A DNA stretch of 64,000 nucleotides, taken from the NCBI GenBank assembly GCA_019425015.1, contig JAHYYJ010000002.1, positions 62,001-126,000 on the forward strand, written 5' to 3'. The stretch comes from Collinsella sp. Lineage in GTDB: Bacteria; Actinomycetota; Coriobacteriia; Coriobacteriales; Coriobacteriaceae. The position numbers were made by a program, and so were the translations under genes. Positions 57,426-64,000 of the stretch are shown piece after piece (position 1 is the first letter of the stretch; each line of letters begins with the position of its first letter). The notes below the pieces were generated by a model, which worked only from the letters and a program-made list of their open reading frames with translations, was not told the DNA's origin and did not search any database.

Positions 57426-59786
57426 CTAAGCCAGCCCCAGCAATATGCCCGCCGAATGCACGACAAACGCCACGATCCAGGCGACCGTCACCTGAAACGC
57501 GAACACGGCCACGGCATAGCGCGCGCCCAACTCGCTCTTGACGGCGCCGATTGCCGCTACGCAGGGCGGGTACAGCAGCGTAAAGACCAGGAACACGTAG
57601 GCGGTAAACGGCGAAAACATGGTCGACAGCGCCGCGGGCGACGTTGCGCCCAAAAGCACCGTGAGCGTCGAGATGACGCTCTCCTTGGCAATGAGTCCGG
57701 TGACGAGCGCCGTCGACGCACGCCAGTCGCCAAAACCGAGTGGGGCCAACACCGGCGCGATGATGCTACCCAGACCGGCAAGCAGACTCTGCGACTGATC
57801 GGCGACCACATTAAAGCGGATATCGAACGTCTGGAGGAACCAGATGACCACGGTGGCGGCAAAGATAATGGTAAAGGCCTTGGTAATAAAGTCCTTGGCC
57901 TTATCCCATGCCAGCATCACCGTCGTCTTGACGCTCGGCAGGCGGTAATTGGGAAGCTCCATGATAAACGGCACCGGGTCGCCCTTAAATGCCGTGCGGT
58001 TGAGCACCAGGGCGGCAATGCAGCCGACCACGATACCAATCAGATAGAGCGAGACCATGGCGGGAACTGTCGCCTGCGGGAAGAATGCCCCGCACAGCAG
58101 ACCGTAGACCGGCAACTTGGCCGAACAGCTCATGAACGGCGTGAGCATGACCGTCATCTTGCGGTCGTGCTCGGATGGGAGCGTACGGGTCGACATGATA
58201 GCCGGCACGGTGCAGCCAAAACCGACGAGCATAGGCACGAAGCTGCGGCCCGACAGGCCAAAGCGACGCAGCACTTTATCCATGACAAAGGCCACGCGCG
58301 CCATGTAGCCGGAGTCTTCCAGAATGGAGAGGAACAAAAAGAGCACGACGATAATCGGCAGGAAGGTCAGCACGCTGCCCACGCCCGTAAGCACGCCGTC
58401 GACAGCCAGCGAGCGCACCACGTCGTTGGTGCCGAACGCCTTGAGGCCCGCATCGGCCGAGGCGATGATGGCAGCGATGCCGTCCTCCATAAGTCCCTGC
58501 AGCGCCGCGCCGATCACGCCAAACGTCAGCCAAAAGACGAGACCCATGATCACCAGGAACGCTGGAATGGCCGTGTAGCGACCCGTCAGGATGCGGTCGA
58601 TCTTGACGGAACGCACGTGCTCGCGGCTCTCGTGCGGCTTGACGACGCAGCGCCCACACACGTCGCCGATAAAGCCGAAGCGCATGTCAGCCAGTGCAGA
58701 TAGACGGTCGGTACCGGCCTCACCCTCCATCTGGGCAATGATGTGCTCGATGGCGTCAAGTTCGTTACGGTCCAGATGAAGCGCCTCGGTCACCAGCTCG
58801 TCGCCCTCAACCAGCTTGGTCGCCGCAAAACGCACCGGGATATGCGCCGTCGCGGCATGGTCCTCGATAAGGTTGGCGATGCCGTGAATGCAGCGATGCA
58901 GCGCGCCGCCGTCTGGACCATCGGGCGCGCAGAAGTCCAGGCGGCCGGGGCGCTCGCGGAACCGTGCCACGTGCAAGGCATGATCCACCAGCTCGCCGAT
59001 ACCCTCGTTGCGGGCAGCGCTAATGGGGACAACAGGCACGCCCAACAGGCTCTCGAGCAGGTTGACGTCTACGGCGCCACCGTTGGCGGTCACCTCGTCC
59101 ATCATGTTGAGCGCGATGACCATGGGGCGATCGAGCTCCATAAGCTGCAGCGTCAGGTACAGATTGCGCTCGATGTTGGTGGCGTCGATGATATCGATGA
59201 TGGCATCGGGATGCTCGTCAAGGATAAACTGGCGGCTCACAATCTCCTCGCCCGTGTACGGCGACAGGGAGTAAATGCCGGGCAGGTCGGTAACGCTCGC
59301 CTCGGGGTGGTTACGGATAGTGCCGTCCTTGCGGTCGACCGTCACGCCGGGAAAGTTACCGACGTGCTGGTTGGAGCCCGTCAGCTGGTTGAACAGCGTG
59401 GTCTTACCGCAGTTTTGGTTGCCGGCGAGGGCAAAGTGCAGCGGTGCGTCCTCGGGCACGGCCGTTTTTGCCGCACGGGGCGAATACGTCCCCTCGCCGA
59501 GTGCCGGATGCTCCGTCGTGCCGATTGCAGCGTTAGCGCGCGGACCCATATCGGTATCGTGAATGCCCACGAGCTCAATGCGGGCGGCATCGTCCTTGCG
59601 CAGTGTCAACTCGTAGCCACGCAGGCGAATCTCGAGCGGGTCGCCCATAGGAGCGTACTTCATCATGGTGACTTCGGTGCCCGGCGTTAGGCCCATGTCC
59701 AAAATATGCTGTCGGAGTGTCTGATCGTCCGATGCCACCGATGCGACAACGGCGTCCTTTCCAATCTCGAGTGTATCGAGCTTCAC
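57426..59786 (-). CDS. feoB: Ferrous iron transporter, FeoA-FeoB fusion
   Basis: This 786-residue protein imports Fe(II). Residues about 1-75 form a FeoA SH3-like domain (LRQHILDMGLTPGTEVTMMK, 20 residues). The FeoB G domain follows, with G1 GNQNCGKTT (122-130), NFPGVTVDRKDG, DLPGIYSLSP and NMMDE, and then the Gate/core membrane part with GCTVPAIMSTRTL and KESVISTL. I chose GTG at 59786 (VKLDTLEIGK), with GGAGGA upstream; a 57-residue extension upstream is not supported. In many bacteria feoA is a separate gene. Confidence 0.93.
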   Translation of the reverse strand: MKLDTLEIGKDAVVASVASDDQTLRQHILDMGLTPGTEVTMMKYAPMGDPLEIRLRGYELTLRKDDAARIELVGIHDTDMGPRANAAIGTTEHPALGEGTYSPRAAKTAVPEDAPLHFALAGNQNCGKTTLFNQLTGSNQHVGNFPGVTVDRKDGTIRNHPEASVTDLPGIYSLSPYTGEEIVSRQFILDEHPDAIIDIIDATNIERNLYLTLQLMELDRPMVIALNMMDEVTANGGAVDVNLLESLLGVPVVPISAARNEGIGELVDHALHVARFRERPGRLDFCAPDGPDGGALHRCIHGIANLIEDHAATAHIPVRFAATKLVEGDELVTEALHLDRNELDAIEHIIAQMEGEAGTDRLSALADMRFGFIGDVCGRCVVKPHESREHVRSVKIDRILTGRYTAIPAFLVIMGLVFWLTFGVIGAALQGLMEDGIAAIIASADAGLKAFGTNDVVRSLAVDGVLTGVGSVLTFLPIIVVLFLFLSILEDSGYMARVAFVMDKVLRRFGLSGRSFVPMLVGFGCTVPAIMSTRTLPSEHDRKMTVMLTPFMSCSAKLPVYGLLCGAFFPQATVPAMVSLYLIGIVVGCIAALVLNRTAFKGDPVPFIMELPNYRLPSVKTTVMLAWDKAKDFITKAFTIIFAATVVIWFLQTFDIRFNVVADQSQSLLAGLGSIIAPVLAPLGFGDWRASTALVTGLIAKESVISTLTVLLGATSPAALSTMFSPFTAYVFLVFTLLYPPCVAAIGAVKSELGARYAVAVFAFQVTVAWIVAFVVHSAGILLGLA

Positions 59787-59979
59787 GTCCGTGTTCCTCC
59801 CCCGGCGCCCACAGGGCGTTGTATTTATGTTCACCATGGCTAACCGTTTGCCATGGCTAACCAATTTAACCATGCATGATAGCGCGAACGCACGGCGACG
59901 TTCAATCAACAGATTGGTGCAGGGGGGACGGATTACTTTGCACCAAGCCCTTGACAACTAGGACGATGTCGATGCCTTG

Positions 59980-60131
59980 GAACCGACAGCGAAAGCCCGT
60001 CAGAGCGAGCAAGGTGCCTTGAAACGAGACGGCATTGACCTTCTGGTCATGCCGCCGAAGTTGAAAGGCAGATTGCCGCTCTGGCGGGCTTGCAGCGTCA
60101 AGTGGTTACGGCGTTTGGTAAAACGCCGTAA
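59980..60131 (-). repeat. Family B palindromic element, copy 2, immediately 3' of the hydrolase gene
   Basis: Outer stem AAGCCCGTCAGAGC (59993-60006) / GCTCTGGCGGGCTT (60078-60091), core GGCATTGACC / GGTCATGCC, TGAAAGGCAGATTG, CAAGGTG and a last hairpin GTTACGGCGTT / AACGCCGTAAC (60105-60131) ending in the hydrolase stop codon. Corresponding blocks in copy 1 occur in the same order. Confidence 0.85.
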
Positions 60132-61034
60132 CTAAAACCCGTGGCGCTCCAGGAAGCGGAAGGCCAGGCGGATCCAAGGACGGACTGCCACTTGCTTGTC
60201 CTCGTTGTCGACCGCGGTATTGGCGTTGCCGAGCGAAAGGCCGTGGCCACCCTGGTCAAAGACGTGCATCTCGCATGCGACCCCTTCCTCGGCCATGCGC
60301 TGCGCAAACGGATAGACCTGCGCAATCGGCGCCGTCTTGTCGTCCGAAACGCCCCACACAAAGGTCGGAGGCATCTGGCGCGAAACGTGCGTGGTAGGGC
60401 AAATGTCGGCCAGGTGCTCATCGGTCGCCTCGCCGCCCGTCACCATCGACAGATAGTCGTTGAGCAAATCGCGCCCCGTCTTGCCACCCGTCTTGGGCAC
60501 GCGCAGGTCGATGCGCGGGTCGCGCGTCTGCATATCGCGCACATAGGCAAGGTCGAGCAACGGATAGCCCAGCACCACGGCGTCGGGACGAATATCCTCC
60601 GGACGAGCCCCGGCAAGGCCCGCGAAAGGTCCGGTCTTCCACTGCGTTGCCAACGAGGCGCAGATCATGCCGCCCGCCGAGAAACCCACGATGCACACGC
60701 GCTTGGGATCGACATGCCACTCGTCGGCGTTGGCGCGAACCGTGGCGACCATCTTGGCAAGGTCTGCCTGCGGGTGAGGAAAGCTCACGTCGCCCGTGCC
60801 ACTTGTCACATAGTTGAGCACAAAGGCCTGGTAGCCGCGGTCCAAAAACGCAAACGCCACGGGATCCTGCTCATGCGGAGCGATATGCGTAAACGCACCT
60901 CCGCCGCAGATAATCACGGCAGGGCGGCGGCCATTCGGCTTATCGGGCAGCGGCTCGGCACCCAAATACGTAAACGTCGCCGGATACTCCTCGGTCGGCT
61001 CCTCGCCCCACAGCGCATGGTTCTCGACAATCAT
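60132..61034 (-). CDS. Alpha/beta hydrolase, BD-FAE/acetyl-xylan-esterase-like
   Basis: This 300-residue esterase-type protein has the oxyanion segment CGGGAFTHIAPHE, nucleophile Ser119 in IVGFSAGGM, and a His in DQGGHGLSLG near the C-terminus. The acid residue is probably in GVSDDKTAPI. Such proteins remove acyl groups from carbohydrates, but the natural substrate is unknown. No signal peptide is evident. I chose the ATG at 61034 with AAGGGAG. The stop codon is shared with the end of the family B element. Confidence 0.87.
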   Translation of the reverse strand: MIVENHALWGEEPTEEYPATFTYLGAEPLPDKPNGRRPAVIICGGGAFTHIAPHEQDPVAFAFLDRGYQAFVLNYVTSGTGDVSFPHPQADLAKMVATVRANADEWHVDPKRVCIVGFSAGGMICASLATQWKTGPFAGLAGARPEDIRPDAVVLGYPLLDLAYVRDMQTRDPRIDLRVPKTGGKTGRDLLNDYLSMVTGGEATDEHLADICPTTHVSRQMPPTFVWGVSDDKTAPIAQVYPFAQRMAEEGVACEMHVFDQGGHGLSLGNANTAVDNEDKQVAVRPWIRLAFRFLERHGF

Positions 61035-61220
61035 ATGTGCTCCCTTCGCGCAGATTATGCGCCCTTGTTTTTCGCGTCTAAGCGTACCCCACTTGAGCCC
61101 GTGGCGAAGAAACACTCCAGCAATAAGTTTCCCTTCAACTGATATATCACATAATCCCAGTTCAGAGGTATCGTTGAGCAGCGTAAAATAGGGGCGTTGA
61201 CCAAGCCGCGAAACACATAT

Positions 61221-61230
61221 GAAACGTTTC
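61221..61230 (+). promoter_or_regulatory. LacI/CcpA-like palindrome upstream of EIIA-Glc
   Basis: GAAACGTTTC is a 10-bp palindrome with the central CG typical of LacI-family operators, 48 bp before the EIIA start. TTGACC at about 61196-61201 may be the -35 of the same promoter. A further palindrome TGATATATCA occurs near 61139-61148. Confidence 0.4.
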
Positions 61231-61277
61231 CGGCAAACCAAGCGCGCGATATGCGCCTATTTAAGTTGGAGGCAACT

Positions 61278-61841
61278 ATGGGTCTGCTCGATTCGCTTAA
61301 GTCCACCTTCACCTCGACGGGCGAGGCATCCGTTCCGCCCGCAGCAAGCTTCGCCACCCGCGAAGGCGTCATCTACGCCCCCGTCAACGGCGTGCTCGTC
61401 AACCTCGATGAGGTTCCCGATGAGACCATCGCCTCGGGTATGCTCGGTCAGGGCTACGGCATCGAGCCCATTACCGGCACCATCTATGCGCCCGCCAACG
61501 GCCGCATCGGCGCCACCACCGTCACCAACCACTCCATCGGCATGATCACCGAGGACGGTCTTCGCGTGTTCATCCATGTTGGCCTGGGCACCGTGGAAAT
61601 GAACGGCAAAGGTTTTGCCCGCTTTGTCGAGATGGGTGACACGGTCAAGGCAGGCCAGCCGCTCATCAGTTTCGACCGCGAGGCCATCAAGGCCGCCGGT
61701 CACGAGGACATCGTGACCGTCATCGTCTCCGAGCTCGATCGTCTTAAGAGCATCGACCATGTCGGCGAGTCCGGCACGCTTATCGGCGGCAACCCGCTCG
61801 TCAAGCTGGGCGACCCGCTGCTGGTAGCCAAGACCAAGTAG
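61278..61841 (+). CDS. PTS glucose-type EIIA (Crr-like)
   Basis: This 187-residue protein accepts phosphate from HPr on His100 in VFIHVGLGTVEMNGKGF; His85 in VTNHSIGMIT is the second active-site histidine. EIIA-Glc serves several EIIBC permeases and often has regulatory roles. It is a stand-alone gene with GGAGG before the ATG and a strong terminator behind it. It might supply phosphate for the orphan EIIC at 23118-24332 only if a separate EIIB exists elsewhere. Confidence 0.93.
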   Translation: MGLLDSLKSTFTSTGEASVPPAASFATREGVIYAPVNGVLVNLDEVPDETIASGMLGQGYGIEPITGTIYAPANGRIGATTVTNHSIGMITEDGLRVFIHVGLGTVEMNGKGFARFVEMGDTVKAGQPLISFDREAIKAAGHEDIVTVIVSELDRLKSIDHVGESGTLIGGNPLVKLGDPLLVAKTK

Positions 61842-61874
61842 CCAGGCCCCGCGCCACACAGCCAAAAGGCAACA

Positions 61875-61913
61875 CGAAAAGCGCCCACGAGCATTTGCCG
61901 TGGGCGCTTTTCG
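61875..61913 (+). terminator. Terminator after EIIA-Glc
   Basis: Perfect stem CGAAAAGCGCCCACG / CGTGGGCGCTTTTCG, ending in T residues. Confidence 0.9.
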
Positions 61914-62021
61914 TTTGAAAAACCATCCCGCCAATGCCTTATCCGTATAGCCCAAATGAGCCGAGCTGCTAAAATATCGAACTGTATGGATAACTATCAT
62001 TCAACCGTTATGGGAGGATAC

Positions 62022-63425
62022 GTGAACCGCACCAAAATCGCGCAGCTTTACGCCGATGCCGAGTCGCTTGGCGGCCAGACCGTCACCGTCGCCGGCTGGG
62101 TCAAGTCCATCCGCGACATGAAGAACTTTGGCTTTGTTACGCTCAACGACGGCAGCTGCTTCCGCGACCTGCAGGTCGTCATGAACCGCGAGGCACTCGA
62201 CAACTACGACGAGATCGCCCATCAAAACGTCTCGGCCGCACTCATTTGCACCGGCACCGTCAAGCTGACCCCCGATGCGCCCCAGCCTTTCGAGCTTTCT
62301 GCCACCTCCATTGAGGTCGAGGGCGTCAGCGCCCCGGATTACCCGCTGCAGAAGAAGCGCGCAACCGTCGAGTTCCTGCGCACCCAGCAGCACCTGCGCC
62401 CGCGCACCAACCTGTTCCGCGCCGTGTTCCGCATCCGTTCTGTCGCGGCTGCCGCCATCCACCGCTTCTTCCAGGAGCAGGGCTTTGTCTACGTCAACAC
62501 CCCCATCATCACCACGAGTGACTGCGAGGGCGCCGGCGAGATGTTCCGCGTGACCACGCTCGACCCCAAAAATCCGCCCCTCACCGAGTCCGGCGAGGTC
62601 GACTGGAGCCAGGACTTCTTTGGCAAGCACGCGAGCCTTACCGTGTCCGGCCAGCTCAATGCCGAGAACTTTGCCATGGCCTTTGGCGACGTGTACACCT
62701 TTGGCCCCACCTTCCGCGCCGAAAACTCCAACACCACGCGCCACGCCGCCGAGTTTTGGATGATCGAGCCCGAGATGGCCTTTGCCGACCTTAACGACTA
62801 CATGGATAACGCCGAGGCCATGCTCAAGTACGTCCTTAAGGACGTTATGGCCACCTGCCCCGACGAGCTCAATATGCTCAACAAGTTTGTGGACAAGGGT
62901 CTGCTCGAGCGTCTGGACCACGTGGCAAACTCCGACTTTGCCCGCGTCACCTATACCGAGGCCGTCGAAATCCTGGAGCAGGCCGTCGCCGCCGGTCACA
63001 AGTTTGACTATCCCGTGAGCTGGGGCATCGACCTGCAAACCGAGCACGAGCGTTTCCTGACCGAGGAGCACTTTAAGCGCCCGACCTTCGTAACCGACTA
63101 CCCGGCCGAGATCAAGGCGTTCTACATGCGCATGAACGAGGACGGCAAGACCGTCGCCGCCGCCGACTGCCTGGTGCCGGGTATCGGCGAGATTATCGGC
63201 GGCTCCCAGCGCGAGGAGCGCCTGGATCTGCTCGAGGCCCGCATCAAGGACCTGGGCATGAATCCCGAGCAGTACAAGTACTACCTTGACCTGCGCCGCT
63301 ACGGTTCCTGCAAGCACGCCGGCTACGGTCTGGGCTTCGAGCGCTTGGTCATGTATCTGACCGGCGTGGGCAACATCCGCGACGTCCTGCCGCACCCGCG
63401 CACCGTGGGCAACGCCGACTTCTAA
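62022..63425 (+). CDS. asnS: Asparaginyl-tRNA synthetase
   Basis: This 467-residue class IIb synthetase charges tRNA-Asn. It has an N-terminal OB fold (VTVAGWVKSIRDMKNFGFVT, 20 residues), motif 2 FGPTFRAENSNTTRHAAEFW (20 residues) and motif 3 GYGLGFERLVMYLTGVGNIR (20 residues). I chose GTG at 62022 because GGGAGG is 5 nt upstream; in-frame ATGs upstream lack ribosome-binding sites. Presence of AsnRS means tRNA-Asn need not be made by transamidation. Confidence 0.95.
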   Translation: MNRTKIAQLYADAESLGGQTVTVAGWVKSIRDMKNFGFVTLNDGSCFRDLQVVMNREALDNYDEIAHQNVSAALICTGTVKLTPDAPQPFELSATSIEVEGVSAPDYPLQKKRATVEFLRTQQHLRPRTNLFRAVFRIRSVAAAAIHRFFQEQGFVYVNTPIITTSDCEGAGEMFRVTTLDPKNPPLTESGEVDWSQDFFGKHASLTVSGQLNAENFAMAFGDVYTFGPTFRAENSNTTRHAAEFWMIEPEMAFADLNDYMDNAEAMLKYVLKDVMATCPDELNMLNKFVDKGLLERLDHVANSDFARVTYTEAVEILEQAVAAGHKFDYPVSWGIDLQTEHERFLTEEHFKRPTFVTDYPAEIKAFYMRMNEDGKTVAAADCLVPGIGEIIGGSQREERLDLLEARIKDLGMNPEQYKYYLDLRRYGSCKHAGYGLGFERLVMYLTGVGNIRDVLPHPRTVGNADF

Positions 63426-63474
63426 TCGTCGGACGCTAGCTCGCGTCGCCACACGCCAACGCTCATCGCACAAG

Positions 63475-63508
63475 CGTCTCTCGACATCGGTCGAGAGACG
63501 CTTTTTTC
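63475..63508 (+). terminator. asnS terminator
   Basis: Perfect 12-bp stem GCGTCTCTCGAC / GTCGAGAGACGC with ATCG loop and six T residues. Confidence 0.93.
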
Positions 63509-63683
63509 AACAGCATCCGTCAATCTTTTGGCAAGTTTTTGGTCAGTTGGGCAGGGCTGTTGAAAACTCGACCCGCCGCTTGCCGACGGCTACCGACCGC
63601 CCAGGGCGTCCTGCACCCCTGGGAAAGCCCCGCGTCCTAGGCTCCATACCGTCGCCACCCAAAACGGAAAGGACGTGGGCGCC

Positions 63684-64000
63684 ATGACCGAAACCGCTGT
63701 TGAAACTTACGAGACCACGACGAGGGGCGCCGCCTCGATGGCAGCCTATCGCGCCGTTCGCATCCTGCAACTATTAAGCGAAAACACCGGCGAGGACAAG
63801 GCCATGCTTTCCGATGAGTTGATCCGGCGCCTCGCCCATCCCGACGACCCCGCCCGCATGCCCATCTCGGCGGCGCGGCGCAGCATCTACACCGCCATCT
63901 CCGCACTTCGCCATGCCGGATACGAAATTGAGTACAAGCGCGGCGTGGGCTATCGACTCTTGACCCGTCCGCTCACCGACGAAGAGATCATCCGGCTCCA
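63684..64000 (+). CDS. HTH/WYL-type transcriptional regulator, partial
   Basis: The first 105 residues are in the window and the gene runs off the end. The visible part forms a winged helix (AYRAVRILQLLSENTGEDKA, 20 residues; ISAARRSIYTAISALRHAGY, 20 residues; EIEYKRGVGYRLLTRPLTDE, 20 residues). This pattern is typical of the N-terminal domain of WYL regulators, whose effector domain would follow. The final LTDEEIIRL matches the start of the linker. The start ATG at 63684 is 12 nt after AAAGGA. Confidence 0.75.
   Translation, partial: MTETAVETYETTTRGAASMAAYRAVRILQLLSENTGEDKAMLSDELIRRLAHPDDPARMPISAARRSIYTAISALRHAGYEIEYKRGVGYRLLTRPLTDEEIIRL

Overview
The window is high-GC DNA from a Gram-positive actinobacterium, most probably a gut Collinsella or another coriobacterium. 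This rests on the FabK-type fatty-acid operon in its streptococcal-style order, the rplJ-rplL / rpoBC / rpsLG-fusA-rpsJ cluster, sugar uptake mainly by PTS, a DUF4179 anti-sigma gene next to rpoC, and abundant palindromic intergenic repeats. Species assignment is inference; no rRNA or tRNA gene is visible.

Layout. 1-2.5 kb: end of a U32 peptidase-family RNA hydroxylation gene and an RluA-type pseudouridine synthase. 2.5-5.6 kb: a three-unit hairpin array, a DeoR regulator with a Gfo/Idh/MocA dehydrogenase, then repeats, an IS200/IS605 relic and a DegV remnant. 5.6-13.1 kb: a carbohydrate operon on the minus strand (LevR-type regulator, mannose-family PTS IIB-IIC-IID-IIA, GH172 glycosidase, ROK fructokinase-like enzyme), best read as PTS uptake and intracellular cleavage of a fructose-containing oligosaccharide. 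13.3-14.9 kb: debris (MTA/SAH nucleosidase cut by an IS3 relic). 14.9-20.7 kb: rplC-rplD-rplW-rplB-rpsS-rplV-rpsC-rplP-rpmC-rpsQ-rplN-rplX, closed by a terminator where rplE would normally follow. 21-24.3 kb: phosphatase, CDF exporter, orphan PTS IIC. 24.4-33.5 kb: complete acetyl-CoA carboxylase/FAS-II operon (fabH-acpP-fabK-fabD-fabG-fabF-accB-fabZ-accC-accDA), with birA divergent. 34.6-38.2 kb: rpsL-rpsG-fusA-rpsJ without tuf. 38.3-39.8 kb: ECF sigma factor with its DUF4179 partner. 40.2-48.1 kb: rpoB-rpoC. 48.6-51.9 kb: galU, an IS200 element, rplL and rplJ with an L10 leader and attenuator. 52-64 kb: aminotransferase, a small orphan protein, DNA glycosylase, GH13 amylase, MFS transporter, FeoA-FeoB, alpha/beta hydrolase, EIIA-Glc, asnS and the start of a HTH regulator.

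The genes fall into three functional blocks: translation/transcription machinery, membrane lipid synthesis (birA supplies biotinylation of AccB encoded across the divergent promoter), and sugar capture (Man-family PTS, orphan IIC, EIIA-Glc, GH13, GH172).

The most unusual content is non-coding. Two families of palindromic elements occur twice each, with a conserved core inside outer stems whose sequences differ between copies but pair within each copy. Family A is at 20945-21121 and 51841-52059, family B at 40005-40154 and 59980-60131. There are also two different three-unit hairpin arrays (2517-2735 and 48391-48576). Among proteins, the notable oddities are a LevR-type regulator lacking the GAFTGA loop, an RpoC with an alpha-CTD-like helix-hairpin-helix tail, and a GH172-PTS operon.
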